64,000 nt of DNA from Amycolatopsis australiensis (GCF_900119165.1 NZ_FPJG01000006.1:372001-436000), one strand, 5' to 3'. Positions 21,441-30,461 are shown, counted from the stretch's first letter. Numbers and translations are program-made. Notes: generated by a model not told the origin, from the sequence alone.

Positions 21441-22621
21441 TGGCCACCTCCGTAGAGCTGCCCCGCGATGGGCAGCGGGAGCGGTGGCAGCTGACCGGAC
21501 TGCAGGGCCTGCACGGTCTGCGCCACCGAAGGCAGCGGGATCACCTTGTCGACCACGCCGGCGATGTTCTCGCAGGCGTTGCCGAGCACGTCCGGGATGC
21601 TGTTGGTGCCGACCTGCTTGAGCAGCCGGCAGATCATCACCAGCGGCGGCTGGGTCAGCTCGTTGAGGTTCGGCCGGGCGTCGAGCGTGCCGGACGAGCC
21701 GTTGTAGGTGTTGACCAGGTTGCTCAGACCGACCGGCGCGACGTCCAGGATCTCGGCGAGCGAGCTGCGCTGGTCGACGAGCACCTTCGTGATCCCGGCC
21801 AGCTTGTCCACATTGGACTTGAGCCGGTCGTGGTTCTGGTCGATGAACGCCTGCACCGACGTCAGCGTGGTGCCCAGCTGCTGCACGGTCGCGGCGAGGT
21901 TGTCCTTTTCGGACGCCAGGTAGCCGCTGACGTCGGCGAGCTGGCTTTCGAAGCCGCGGACCTGCTTGTCGGAGTCGGCCAGCGTCTGGGAGAACTTGCC
22001 GAGGTTCTCGACGGTGGAGAACAGGTCGTCCTTGTTGCCGGCCAGCGTCCCGGCCGCCTGGCCGAGCTTGGTGATCGTGTCGTGCAGGGCCTGCCCATTG
22101 CCGTCGACATTGGCCGCCGCGGTGTTGAGCAGGTTCGACAGCGACCCGTTCTTGTTGGCGCCGTTCGGGCCGAGGGTCTCGCTGACCCGGGCCAGGCTGG
22201 CCGCCAGCTGGTCGACCTCGAGGGGCACCTCGGTGCGGTCGAGGCCGATGACCGCGCCGTCGGAGATGCGCGGGCCACCGGTGTAGGCCGGGGCGAGCTG
22301 GATGTAGCGGTCCGACACCAGCGACGGCGCCACGATGAGCGCCTTCGCGTCGGCCGGCACGGGCACCGAGCGGTCGTACTCGAAGTCGACCCGCACCTGG
22401 TTGCCCATCGGCTGGATCTTGGTGACCGTGCCCATGTCGACGCCGAGCATCCGGACGCTGTTGCCCTCGTACAGGCCGACGGCGCCGGCGAAGTACGCCG
22501 TCAGGTGGTTGCGGCCGGCGTCCTTGAGGGTCCACCAGATCCCGCCGGCGACGACGAGCGCCAGGACGATCGCGATGGTGAAGCCCCGGGTCAAGGCTTG
22601 GCCGAAGCGGGTGTCACTCAT
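21437..22621 (-). CDS. mceD: Mce family protein D
   Basis: A 394-residue Mce subunit: membrane anchor near residues 12-30 (FTIAIVLALVVAGGIWW), MCE domain to about residue 120, then a long helical region with repeated coiled-coil-like segments and a C-terminal part with two Cys residues. The ATG at 22621 overlaps the mceC stop (ATGA) and is preferred to the in-frame GTG 12 bases earlier, which lies directly on the GAGGG ribosome-binding site. One copy of the palindrome GTCCANNNTGGAC lies inside the coding sequence. Confidence 0.93.
   Translation of the reverse strand: MSDTRFGQALTRGFTIAIVLALVVAGGIWWTLKDAGRNHLTAYFAGAVGLYEGNSVRMLGVDMGTVTKIQPMGNQVRVDFEYDRSVPVPADAKALIVAPSLVSDRYIQLAPAYTGGPRISDGAVIGLDRTEVPLEVDQLAASLARVSETLGPNGANKNGSLSNLLNTAAANVDGNGQALHDTITKLGQAAGTLAGNKDDLFSTVENLGKFSQTLADSDKQVRGFESQLADVSGYLASEKDNLAATVQQLGTTLTSVQAFIDQNHDRLKSNVDKLAGITKVLVDQRSSLAEILDVAPVGLSNLVNTYNGSSGTLDARPNLNELTQPPLVMICRLLKQVGTNSIPDVLGNACENIAGVVDKVIPLPSVAQTVQALQSGQLPPLPLPIAGQLYGGGQ
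21806..21818. repeat. Palindrome GTCCANNNTGGAC, copy 2 (inside mceD)
   Basis: On the coding strand it reads GTCCAATGTGGAC and encodes S-N-V-D with the rare AAT codon. The forward strand also contains TTGTCCACA (21804-21812), identical to the actinobacterial DnaA-box consensus. Confidence 0.6.
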
Positions 22622-23604
22622 TTCGTGTAGCACCCCTCTTCGTTGATCGGGCCCATCGACGGCAGCAGCAGGCCGCAGATGTAGTTGTCGAACCAGCGGC
22701 CGTTGCCGATGGTGTTGGTGAAGACCCGGATGAACGGCGCGAAGTCCTTGATGCCCTGGGCCAGGGAGTCCTGGTTGCGCTGCAGCATCGACGTCAGCTG
22801 GTCGAGCTGGGTGAGTACCGGATCGAGCTGCTTGTCGTTGTCGTCGATCAGACCCTGCAGCTGCGTCGCCAGCTCACGGGAGCCGTTGAGCAACGACGTG
22901 ATCGCGTCCTCCCGCTTGGCCAGCTCGTCGAGCAGCAGGTTGCCGTCGTTGAGCAGCTTCTGCACTTCGGCGTCGCGGTCGACGAGCGTCTGCGAGACCT
23001 CGCGGGTGTTGGCGAGCAGGTTCGACAGCTGCTGGTCGCGCGAGGCGATCGTGTCGGACAGCTTCGACAGGCCGGACAGCGCGCCCTTCACGTCCTCCGG
23101 CGTGTTGGCGAAGGTCTGCGAGATCGTGTCGAAGCTCTTCGCCAGCTGCTTGGTGTCGATGTTGTCGACCGTCTGCGAGAGCCCGCGGAACGCGTCGAGC
23201 ACGTCGTAGGGGGCCATCGTGCGGTCACGCGGGATCGCGGTGCCCGGGTTCAGCGAGCCCTGGCCCTGCGGGTCCAGCGACAGGTACTTCTGGCCGAGCA
23301 GCGTCTTGATCTTGATCGCTGCGCTCGTCCGGTCGCCCAGCCAGGCGTCCTTGACCTTGAACGACACCTTGACCGACGCGCCGTCGAGCTCGATGTCGCT
23401 GACCTTGCCGACCTTGACGCCGGCGATCCGGACGTCGTTGTCCTTCTGCAGCCCGGCGGCCTCGCTGAACTCCGCGGAGTACGTCGTCCCGCCGCCGATC
23501 AGCGGCAGGTCGTCGGAGTTCAGCGCGGCGATGAACCCGAGCGCCAGCACGGCGATCCCGACCAGCGCGATCGGCACGGGGTTGCGCTTCTGGAACGACT
23601 TCAT
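22618..23604 (-). CDS. mceC: Mce family protein C
   Basis: A 328-residue Mce subunit with N-terminal anchor (PIALVGIAVLALGFIAAL), MCE domain at about residues 38-115 (VRIAGVKVGKVSDIELDG, LLGQKYLSLDP) and a helical region that ends IGNGRWFDNYICGLLLPS. It starts at ATG 23604, overlapping the mceB stop as ATGA; an earlier in-frame start at 23613 has weaker support. It is shorter than D-F, which is usual for B and C subunits. Confidence 0.93.
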   Translation of the reverse strand: MKSFQKRNPVPIALVGIAVLALGFIAALNSDDLPLIGGGTTYSAEFSEAAGLQKDNDVRIAGVKVGKVSDIELDGASVKVSFKVKDAWLGDRTSAAIKIKTLLGQKYLSLDPQGQGSLNPGTAIPRDRTMAPYDVLDAFRGLSQTVDNIDTKQLAKSFDTISQTFANTPEDVKGALSGLSKLSDTIASRDQQLSNLLANTREVSQTLVDRDAEVQKLLNDGNLLLDELAKREDAITSLLNGSRELATQLQGLIDDNDKQLDPVLTQLDQLTSMLQRNQDSLAQGIKDFAPFIRVFTNTIGNGRWFDNYICGLLLPSMGPINEEGCYTK

Positions 23605-24629
23605 CCCTTGCACCTCTCCCGGTTGGCCGGCAGGAGGGGCAGCGCGACGTCGTTGATCAGTGGGGGCAAGCTGACGCTCCCGGAGAACTCGCAGGCGTAG
23701 AAGTTGAACCAGGAGCCGTAGTCCGCGGTGCGGGTCAGCGTGCTCACCTTGGTGGGCAGGAACTGGATGAAGTGCTCCAGCTCCGGCTCGTTCTTGTTCA
23801 GCTCGTTCGTCAGGTTCCCCAGCGCGCTGATGTCGTTCTTCAGCGGCTCACGGACCTGCCCGAGCAGGCCGGACGTCGTCTCGGCCAGGTTGCCGAGGCT
23901 CTCGATCGCGTCCCCGATCGGCTTGCGGTCCGCCGACAGCCCGGACACGAGCTGCTGCAGCTTCACGATGAGGTCGTTGAGCTGCGGGGTGTGCGCGTTG
24001 ACCGTGTCGAGCACCGAGTTGAGGTTGTCGATGACCTCGCCGATCACCTGGTCCTTGTCGGCGATCGTGGTGGCCAGCGACGCCGTGTGCGACAGCAGGC
24101 TCTCGACGGTGCCGCCCTCGCCCTGCAGGACCTGGATGACCTCGTAGGACAGCTTGTTGACGTCGTCCGGGTTGAGCGCGGTGAACAGCGGCTTGAAGCC
24201 GTTGAACAGCTCGGTCAGGTCGAGTGCCGGCGTGGTCCGCTCCAGCGGGATGGTGCCGCCGGGCGGCAGCGTCTTGCCGGAGCTGTCGGTGCCCTCGCCG
24301 AGCGAGACGTAGCGCTGGCCGACGAGGTTGCGGAACTTGATCTGCGCGGTCACCCCGGCCGGCAGCGTCCGCCCGGCGTCGACCTCGAACTCGACCTCGG
24401 CCTGGCGCTTGTCGACGATCCGCACGTCCTTGACCTGCCCGACCCGGACGCCGGCGATGCGGACGTCGTCGTTGGGCAGCAGCAGCGTCGCGTCGGTGAA
24501 GCGCGCCTTGTAGGCGTTGGTGCTGGTGGTGTTGATGTTGGCGATGCTGATCCCGAGGATCGTCGTGAACAGCACCGTGACGACCACGAAGATGCCGAGC
24601 TTGATCAGCGGCGCGAGCAGGCCCCTCAC
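23601..24629 (-). CDS. mceB: Mce family protein B
   Basis: A 342-residue Mce subunit. The anchor helix is at residues 10-30 (KLGIFVVVTVLFTTILGIS), followed by the MCE domain (VRIAGVRVGQVKDVRIVD, NLVGQRYVSLGEG) and the helical region. The C-terminal segment contains YGSWFNFYACEF, closely parallel to the matching segment of mceC, as expected for subunits of one hexamer. The GTG start at 24629 overlaps the mceA stop (GTGA). Confidence 0.93.
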   Translation of the reverse strand: MRGLLAPLIKLGIFVVVTVLFTTILGISIANINTTSTNAYKARFTDATLLLPNDDVRIAGVRVGQVKDVRIVDKRQAEVEFEVDAGRTLPAGVTAQIKFRNLVGQRYVSLGEGTDSSGKTLPPGGTIPLERTTPALDLTELFNGFKPLFTALNPDDVNKLSYEVIQVLQGEGGTVESLLSHTASLATTIADKDQVIGEVIDNLNSVLDTVNAHTPQLNDLIVKLQQLVSGLSADRKPIGDAIESLGNLAETTSGLLGQVREPLKNDISALGNLTNELNKNEPELEHFIQFLPTKVSTLTRTADYGSWFNFYACEFSGSVSLPPLINDVALPLLPANRERCKG

Positions 24630-25951
24630 TTGACCGTCACCTCCGCGCCCCGGTACAGCGGGCCGACGAGCAGCGAGCTCCAGCCCGGCACGTCCGCGGC
24701 GTCCATGCCCAGCTGCGGGCCGAGCAGGTCGGCCAGGAACCCCTGCTCCGCGGCCGAGTACGCCAGATCACCACCGGGCGCGCCGTTGCCGGCCGCGTCG
24801 GCCTTGAACTTGGCCGGGTTGAGGCCCTCGCCGACCGTCTTCGGCGCGGCCTGGTGCTGGGTGCCGTCCTTGAACGCGCCGTCCGGCGGCTCCGACGGGA
24901 ACGGCTTCGGGATGTCCTTCATGTCGTAGCAGCGCGGGCCACGCTTGTCCTCGAACCGCGGCTCCTCCTTGCCCGGCTGGTAGGGGGCGCGCGGCACGAT
25001 GATCTCGATGGTCGCGTGCAGGCCGGGCTTGTCGGTGCCCTTGCCCAGCGCCTGGTCGATGAGCGGCACGTTGTCGGCCATCTGGGAGATCACGCAGGGG
25101 TACTCCGGCGCGTACTTCGCCAGCAGCTCGGCGGTGGGCCGGGCGGTGCTCGCGAGGGAGATGATGTTGTCCTTGTTGTTCTGCAGGAACGTCTGCAGGT
25201 CCACCGCCGCGGTGGTCAGGCCGCCGTAGAGGTTCGCCAGGTTCTGCCGCTCGTCGACCACGGTCCGGGTCGTCGTGCTCAGGTTGTCCAGGCTCTGCAC
25301 CAGGTCCGGCGCGGCGTCCTTCAGGTGGTCGGAGAACTCCGCGAGCGCCTTCAGGTTGTGCTGCAGCTCCGGCTCGTGCGGGTTCAGCTCGCCGATGTAG
25401 CTGCCCAGCTGCGACAGCGTGTCGCCGAGCTGGTCGCCGCGGCCCTGCAGCGCGGTGGAGATCGCGGTGAGCGTCGCCGACAGCTTCTGCGGCTGGACCG
25501 CCTGCAGCACCGGCATCAGGTGGGCGAATGCCTGCTCCAGCTCGACCGCGCTGGACGTGCGGTCCTGCGGGATGACATCGCCGTTCGAGAGGGTCTTCGA
25601 CGACGGCTTGTCCGGGATCTCCAGCGAGACGAACCGCTCCCCGAAGAGCGTCTTGGGCAGGAACCGCGCCGAGACGTTCTCCGGGATCAGCTTCGCCGAC
25701 TCGGGCTTGAGCGCCAGCGTCAGCTCCGCGCCGTGGTCGGTGGCGACGATGTCCTGCACCGAGCCGACGATCAGCCCGCGCACCTTGACGTCGGACTGCT
25801 TGATCAGCTGGTTGCCGATCTTGTCGGCTTGCAGCTTCACCGTGACGACGGGCGTGAAGGCCTTGTCGTAGAGCGCGATGGACAGCGCCACCCCGCCGAC
25901 CATCACGGCGATGAGCAGCAGGCCGAGCAGCCTGCGTCGGAGCGTCCTCAT
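24626..25951 (-). CDS. mceA: Mce family protein A
   Basis: First Mce subunit, 441 residues. A basic N-terminus (MRTLRRRLLG) and membrane anchor precede an MCE domain at about residues 38-115 (VKVRGLIVGSVQDIVATD, TLFGERFVSLEIPD), a helical domain to about residue 290 and a C-terminal extension that contains CYDMKDIPKPFPSEP and ends GAEVTVK. ATG 25951 overlaps the yrbEB stop (ATGA); the frame is open further upstream only as a shadow of yrbEB. The cargo of this Mce system cannot be read from the sequence. Confidence 0.93.
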   Translation of the reverse strand: MRTLRRRLLGLLLIAVMVGGVALSIALYDKAFTPVVTVKLQADKIGNQLIKQSDVKVRGLIVGSVQDIVATDHGAELTLALKPESAKLIPENVSARFLPKTLFGERFVSLEIPDKPSSKTLSNGDVIPQDRTSSAVELEQAFAHLMPVLQAVQPQKLSATLTAISTALQGRGDQLGDTLSQLGSYIGELNPHEPELQHNLKALAEFSDHLKDAAPDLVQSLDNLSTTTRTVVDERQNLANLYGGLTTAAVDLQTFLQNNKDNIISLASTARPTAELLAKYAPEYPCVISQMADNVPLIDQALGKGTDKPGLHATIEIIVPRAPYQPGKEEPRFEDKRGPRCYDMKDIPKPFPSEPPDGAFKDGTQHQAAPKTVGEGLNPAKFKADAAGNGAPGGDLAYSAAEQGFLADLLGPQLGMDAADVPGWSSLLVGPLYRGAEVTVK

Positions 25952-26784
25952 CCCGCGATCCTTACCGTGACGTCGGTTCCCCAGATGGCGAACCCGATGA
26001 AGAAGTTCATGATCGACACCGTGACGATGGACAGGCGCACGGCCTTGCCGACCGCGACGCCGACACCGGCCGGGCCGCCGGTGGCCCGGTACCCGAAGTA
26101 GCAGTGCGACAGGATGATCAAGACGCTGAACAGCAGCACCTTGATGAACGAATAGAGCACGTCCTGCGGTGGCAGGAACAGGTCGAAGTAGTGGTCGTAG
26201 GTTCCCGCGGACTGGCCGTAGATGTAGATGACGACCAGTCTCGAAGCGAGGTACGAGCTGAGCAGGCCGATGATGTAGAGCGGGATGACCGCGACGAACC
26301 CGGCGATGATCCGCGTCGTCACCAGGTACGGCAGGCTCGGCACGCCCATGACCTCGAGGGCGTCGATCTCCTCGGAGATCCGCATCGCGCCGAGCTGGGC
26401 GGTGAAGCCGGCGCCGACCGTCGCACTCAGGGCGAGGCCCGCGACCAGCGGCGCGATCTCGCGGGTGTTGAAGAACGCGGTCAGGAAGCCGGTGAAGGCC
26501 GACGTCCCGATCGAGTTCAGCGCCGAATAGCCCTGGAGGCCGACGAGGACACCGGTGAACAGCGTCAGGCCGACCATCACGCCGACCGTGCCGCCGATGA
26601 CCGCCAGCGAGCCGGAGCCGAAGCTGACCTCGGCGAGCAGCCGGAGGACTTCTTTCGTGTAGCGGCGGATGGTCCGCGGCGTCCACAGCAGCGCCCGGCC
26701 GTAGAAGGACATCTGGTCACCGAGGGTGTCCAGCGTCTGGAGGGGTCGGTTGGCGACGCGTTTGGCGCCCTGGAGGAACGTCAT
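25948..26784 (-). CDS. yrbEB: YrbE/MlaE-type Mce permease B
   Basis: A 278-residue integral membrane permease of the MlaE family, with an N-terminal amphipathic segment and about five to six membrane helices. The conserved cytoplasmic loop that contacts the ATPase is visible as MRISEEIDALEVMGVPSLPY. Together with YrbEA and Mkl it forms the ABC core onto which the Mce tunnel docks. It starts 4 bp after the yrbEA stop. Confidence 0.95.
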   Translation of the reverse strand: MTFLQGAKRVANRPLQTLDTLGDQMSFYGRALLWTPRTIRRYTKEVLRLLAEVSFGSGSLAVIGGTVGVMVGLTLFTGVLVGLQGYSALNSIGTSAFTGFLTAFFNTREIAPLVAGLALSATVGAGFTAQLGAMRISEEIDALEVMGVPSLPYLVTTRIIAGFVAVIPLYIIGLLSSYLASRLVVIYIYGQSAGTYDHYFDLFLPPQDVLYSFIKVLLFSVLIILSHCYFGYRATGGPAGVGVAVGKAVRLSIVTVSIMNFFIGFAIWGTDVTVRIAG

Positions 26785-26788
26785 GGCG

Positions 26789-27583
26789 CTAGTCCAGCTT
26801 TCCGGGCACGATCTGCAGGTAGACCAGGGTGATCACGAAGTTCACGACGAACAGCAGCAGGAACGTGATGACCACGGACTGGTTCACCGCGTCCCCGACA
26901 CCCTTCGGGCCGCCGGAGGGGTTGAGGCCCCGGTAGGACGCGACGACGGCGGCGATGAACCCGAAGATCAGCGCCTTGAGCTCGCCGACCCAGAGGTCGG
27001 GCAGCTGCGCGAGGGCGGAGAAGCTCGCCAGGTACGCGCCCGGCGTCCCGCCCTGCAGCACGACGTTGAAGAAGTAGCCGCCGAGCACGCCGATGACGCT
27101 GACCATGCCGTTGAGCAGGAGCGCGACCAGCATCATGGCGAGGGTGCGCGGCACGATCAGCCGCTGCACCGCGGAGACGCCGAGCACCTCCATGGCGGCG
27201 ATTTCTTCGCGGATGGTCCGCGCGCCGATGTCGGCACAGACGGCGGAGCCGCCCGCGCCCGCCACCAGCAGCGCGGTGACCAGCGGGCTGGCCTGCTGCA
27301 CGGTGGCGAGCACCGAGCCCGCGCCGGTGTAGGACTGGGCGCCCAGCTGGCGGGCGAGCGAGCCGAACTGCAGCGAGATGACCGCGCCGAACGGGATCGC
27401 CACCAGCGCCGTCGGCAGGATGGTCACGCTCGCGATGAACCACGACTGCTGGATGAACTCCCGCAGCTGGAACGGGCGCTGGAACAGGCCACGGACGATG
27501 TCCAGGCCGAGAGCGAACAGGTTCCCGGTCTCGCGGAGCATGCCGATCCCGGGAATCTTCGCCTGTGTTGCGGGAGAGCTCAC
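26789..27583 (-). CDS. yrbEA: YrbE/MlaE-type Mce permease A
   Basis: A 264-residue MlaE-family permease with the same layout as YrbEB; the ATPase-coupling loop reads IREEIAAMEVLGVSAVQRL. The GTG start at 27583 overlaps the mkl stop as GTGA, so ATPase and permease are translationally coupled. Pairs of YrbE proteins are the rule in actinobacterial Mce loci. Confidence 0.95.
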   Translation of the reverse strand: MSSPATQAKIPGIGMLRETGNLFALGLDIVRGLFQRPFQLREFIQQSWFIASVTILPTALVAIPFGAVISLQFGSLARQLGAQSYTGAGSVLATVQQASPLVTALLVAGAGGSAVCADIGARTIREEIAAMEVLGVSAVQRLIVPRTLAMMLVALLLNGMVSVIGVLGGYFFNVVLQGGTPGAYLASFSALAQLPDLWVGELKALIFGFIAAVVASYRGLNPSGGPKGVGDAVNQSVVITFLLLFVVNFVITLVYLQIVPGKLD

Positions 27584-28752
27584 CGGCCACCTGGCCCGTT
27601 GTTCGGCGGCATGCGGTGCGTGCCGGGTCTGGGCGGCTGGCCGCCGGGGATGCGCGCGACCTGGTCGGCGGGCAGCTGGCCGTGGTGCTGGTCCGGGACG
27701 CCGTCACCCTGCGGGCGCGCGCCGACCTGCTGCGGCTGCCCGCGGTGCGGCCGCACGCCGTAGTGGCGCTGCTCCTCCGGGCTCAGCGACTCGATGATGC
27801 TTTCCTGCGCGGCCGGCGGCAGCCGGTGCAGGATCTCCATGACGCGGTCCTTGCGGCGGATGGCACCCATCCGGGTCGGCACGCCCGGCGTCGGCTGCAT
27901 CTGCGGCGGCACCCCGCTGACGTCCTCGACCCCACCCGCGTGGTGGCCGGCCTCGAACATGGCCCGCTCGGCGGCGATCTGCGCCGAGTCCTTCTCCTCG
28001 GACATGCCGATCGGGCCGTCCATCCGGCCGTTGAGGAACTGCTTGACGACCGGCTCCTCGCTGGTCAGCAGCACCTCGCGCGGGCCGAACATGACCAGCT
28101 CCTTGCGGAAGAGCATGCCCAGGTTGTCCGGCACGGTGCGGGCCAGGTTGATGTTGTGCGTGACGATCAGGAAGGTCGCGTCGATCTGCGCGTTGACGTC
28201 GAGGAACAGCTGCGAGATGTAGGTGGTGCGGACCGGGTCGAGGCCGGAGTCGGGCTCGTCGACCAGGATGATCTCGGGGTCGAGCACCAGGGCGCGGGCC
28301 AGGCCGGCGCGCTTGCGCATACCACCGGAGATCTCGCCGGGAAGCTTCTTGTCCGCGCCGGCCAGACCGGTCATCTCGAGCTTTTCGAGGACGATCCGGC
28401 GGATTTCGGTCTCGGACTTCTTGGTGTGCTCGCGCAGCGGGAAGGCGACGTTGTCGTAGAGGTTCATCGAGCCGAACAGCGCGCCGTCCTGGAAGAGGAC
28501 GCCGAAGAGCTTCCGGATCTCGTACAGCTTGTGCTCGGAGCAGGTGACGATGTCGACGCCGTTGATCACGCAGCGGCCGCGGTCGGGCTTGAGCAGCCCG
28601 ATCATGGACTTGAGGAACACCGACTTGCCGGTTCCCGACGGCCCGAGCATCGCCGACACCTCGCCAGGAGGCAGCGTCAGCGTGACGTCCCGCCAGATGG
28701 CCTGCTTACCGAAGGACTTGGTCAGGCCTTCGATGACCACCTCGGCACCCAT
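27580..28752 (-). CDS. mkl: Mce transport ATPase (Mkl/MceG)
   Basis: A 390-residue ABC ATPase that energises the Mce transporter. Walker A GPSGTGKS is at residues 37-44; the signature appears as SGGMRKRAGLARAL, Walker B as EIILVDEPDSGLDP, and the H-loop as VTHN. Residues 255-390 form a C-terminal extension: a conserved RMGAIRRKDRVMEILHRLPP segment, then a Pro/Gln/Gly-rich tail. In Mycobacterium the equivalent ATPase is an orphan gene between rplL and rpoB; here it sits at the same place but is the first gene of a complete Mce operon. The promoter must lie in the 395-bp gap upstream. Confidence 0.96.
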   Translation of the reverse strand: MGAEVVIEGLTKSFGKQAIWRDVTLTLPPGEVSAMLGPSGTGKSVFLKSMIGLLKPDRGRCVINGVDIVTCSEHKLYEIRKLFGVLFQDGALFGSMNLYDNVAFPLREHTKKSETEIRRIVLEKLEMTGLAGADKKLPGEISGGMRKRAGLARALVLDPEIILVDEPDSGLDPVRTTYISQLFLDVNAQIDATFLIVTHNINLARTVPDNLGMLFRKELVMFGPREVLLTSEEPVVKQFLNGRMDGPIGMSEEKDSAQIAAERAMFEAGHHAGGVEDVSGVPPQMQPTPGVPTRMGAIRRKDRVMEILHRLPPAAQESIIESLSPEEQRHYGVRPHRGQPQQVGARPQGDGVPDQHHGQLPADQVARIPGGQPPRPGTHRMPPNNGPGGR

Positions 28753-28880
28753 CGCACCTCCAGGAGCTGTTCCGCGTCATTGCGCCCGCTGCCACACCCA
28801 TGCCACCCCACGCCGGCGGCGGGTGCGGGCCGATGGCGCCCCATGAACCCGCGTCAACCAGGTGCAACGAGCTGAGTGCG

Positions 28881-28888
28881 AACAGGTT
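28881..28888. promoter_or_regulatory. Possible AACNNGTT operator upstream of the Mce operon
   Basis: AACAGGTT has the inverted core AACNNGTT used by KstR-type TetR repressors of sterol genes, but the outer T and A of the KstR consensus are missing. The overlapping GGTTACTCACC is also a weak dyad. An 8-base core could arise by chance here. Confidence 0.2.
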
Positions 28889-29088
28889 ACTCACCAGTTT
28901 TCTTTTCTGGCCAGCCCCGGGCCCATCGTCACCCCGCCGTGATCGGCACTGGAGGCACCGTAGTCCAATCGGGGCAACGACGCAGACCTGCCGGACCCCG
29001 AACCCACGATTTAGGGACCCAGGGGCTATTCGGACACCGCTCCTAGGGGTTCGGACGGTCACGCAGCTCAGGAAGTCGTAGACGCGAA

Positions 29089-29120
29089 ACGGGCGGGCAC
29101 CCGGCTGGGTGCCCGCCCGT
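29089..29120 (-). terminator. rplL intrinsic terminator
   Basis: Perfect 14-bp stem (29089-29102 with 29107-29120, loop GGCT) located 28 bp after the rplL stop; the minus strand continues TTTCGCG. Confidence 0.88.
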
Positions 29121-29147
29121 TCTGCTGCGGCGCTCGCGCGCCTGGGA

Positions 29148-29540
29148 TCACTTGATGGTGATCTTGGCGCCGGCGGCCTCGAGCTTCTCCTTGGCGGCGT
29201 CGGCGGCCTCCTTGTCGACCTTCTCGAGGAGGGCCTTGGGAGCGGCCTCGACCAGCTCCTTGGCCTCCTTCAGGCCCAGGCCGGAGACGACCTCGCGGAC
29301 GACCTTGATGACCTGGATCTTCTTGTCACCGGCGGACTCGAGGACGACGTCGAACTCGTCCTGCTCCTCGACCGGGGCGGCCGCGCCACCCGCGGCACCC
29401 GGGGCGGCGGCGACGACGGCGGCCGGGGCGGCGGCGGTGACGTCGAAGGTCTCCTCGAACTCCTTCACGAACTCGGACAGCTCGAGGAGGGTCAGCTCCT
29501 TGAAGGCGTCGATCAGCTCGGCGGTGCTCAGCTTCGCCAT
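29148..29540 (-). CDS. rplL: 50S ribosomal protein L7/L12
   Basis: A 130-residue stalk protein of normal length. The N-terminal dimerisation domain ([20 protein letters not shown]) is followed by an Ala/Pro/Gly hinge around residues 35-58 and the C-terminal factor-binding domain ([20 protein letters not shown], ending AGAKITIK). It recruits translation factors to the ribosome. It follows rplJ by 49 bp and is co-transcribed with it; GAGAGGAAG precedes the ATG. Confidence 0.99.
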   Translation of the reverse strand: MAKLSTAELIDAFKELTLLELSEFVKEFEETFDVTAAAPAAVVAAAPGAAGGAAAPVEEQDEFDVVLESAGDKKIQVIKVVREVVSGLGLKEAKELVEAAPKALLEKVDKEAADAAKEKLEAAGAKITIK

Positions 29541-29589
29541 GATGGCTTCCTCTCAGAAAAACGAACTAGACGTTCGGGGTGGGGGTGGT

Positions 29590-30144
29590 TCAGCTCTCGG
29601 CGGGTGCTTCGGCTGCTTCGGTACCGGCGGCGTTGCGCTGCTTCTCCTCCAGCGCGGCAGCCAGGCGGGCGACCTGGGACGCCGGCGCCTGGAACAGCGC
29701 GGCGGCCTGGGACAGCTTCGCCTTGAACGCGCCCGCCGCCTTGGCGAGCAGGACCTCACGGCTGTCGAGATCGGCGATCCGGGTGATCTCGTCCACGGAC
29801 AGCGGCTTGCCGTCCATGTAGCCGCCCTTGATGACAAGCGCGTTGTTTTCCTTCGCGAAGTCGCGAAGCGCCTTCGCGGCGTCGACCGGCTCACCCTCGA
29901 CGAAGGCGATCGCGGTGGCACCGACGAACAGGTCCTCGAGACCCTGGACACCGGCGTCCTCGGCGGCACGCTTGACGAGGGTGTTCTTCGCGACCCGGTA
30001 CTTGGCACTGGTGCCGAGAGCGCGGCGCAGCTGGGACAGCTGGGACACGGAGAGGCCGGTGTACTGGGTAACGACGGTGGCCGAGCTGTTGCGGAAGCTC
30101 TCCGCGATCTCGGCGACGGCCGCCACCTTGTCGGGCTTCGCCAT
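29590..30144 (-). CDS. rplJ: 50S ribosomal protein L10
   Basis: A 184-residue ribosomal stalk base protein. The N-terminal rRNA-binding domain includes [20 protein letters not shown] and [20 protein letters not shown]; the C-terminal helix that carries L7/L12 dimers is Ala-rich and ends AEAPAES. The ATG has GAGGAGG 5 bases upstream. A leader of about 200 nt with an attenuator-like hairpin precedes it; L10-L12 commonly regulates its own operon through such a leader. Confidence 0.99.
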   Translation of the reverse strand: MAKPDKVAAVAEIAESFRNSSATVVTQYTGLSVSQLSQLRRALGTSAKYRVAKNTLVKRAAEDAGVQGLEDLFVGATAIAFVEGEPVDAAKALRDFAKENNALVIKGGYMDGKPLSVDEITRIADLDSREVLLAKAAGAFKAKLSQAAALFQAPASQVARLAAALEEKQRNAAGTEAAEAPAES

Positions 30145-30461
30145 GGTCGCCTCCTCTCTTGGCTAGTGTTTCCACTGGCGGGCGAAGGAGACCCCCGAAA
30201 CGACGAAACGCCCTCGCGCAAGCAGGCGCGGGGCGTCTTCCGGCGCACACGAGCGGCCGGGCCTCGTTCCTCCTGCGCGGGCCGCCCGGCGAGTGCGGGA
30301 CCTTCGTTCCCCGTTCGGGACGGGGAAAACCAGCGGTCTTCGGTAGAACCGTCGTCGACTATACCGGGTGGTTCACGCGGGCTCGCCGCCGGGGCCCGCG
30401 CTGACCTGCGTTTAGGGCGGCTGGGGGTTCCGAGAGGGGGCCGGCCGGGCATGATGGTGAC
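30145..30461. promoter_or_regulatory. rplJ leader/promoter region, divergent from a membrane-protein gene
   Basis: About 317 bp without a gene. On the minus strand a TATAGT -10 lies at 30363-30358, giving a leader of roughly 200 nt to rplJ; no good -35 is visible. The leader contains the segment AGACCGCTGG (near 30330-30340), a GGGGA/TCCCC hairpin region and a terminator-like hairpin at 30208-30236. The right end is the region before the plus-strand GTG at 30462. This fits an autoregulated L10 leader, but secondary structure was judged by eye. Confidence 0.5.
30208..30236 (-). terminator. Attenuator-like hairpin in the rplJ leader
   Basis: Imperfect stem of 10-11 bp between ACGCCCTCGCGC and GCGCGGGGCGT, followed on the minus strand by TTTCGTCGTTTCG, about 65 nt before the rplJ start. 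It could terminate the leader transcript when L10-L12 is in excess. Confidence 0.45.

Larger units (their letters stand above)
28753..29147. other. Intergenic region between rplL and mkl
   Basis: About 395 bp without a convincing gene. It holds the rplL terminator (29089-29120) and must hold the promoter of the Mce operon. Around 28881-28897 the sequence is less GC-rich and contains AACAGGTTAC followed by TCACCAG. No clean -35/-10 pair was identified. The remainder shows nothing recognisable. Confidence 0.6.
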
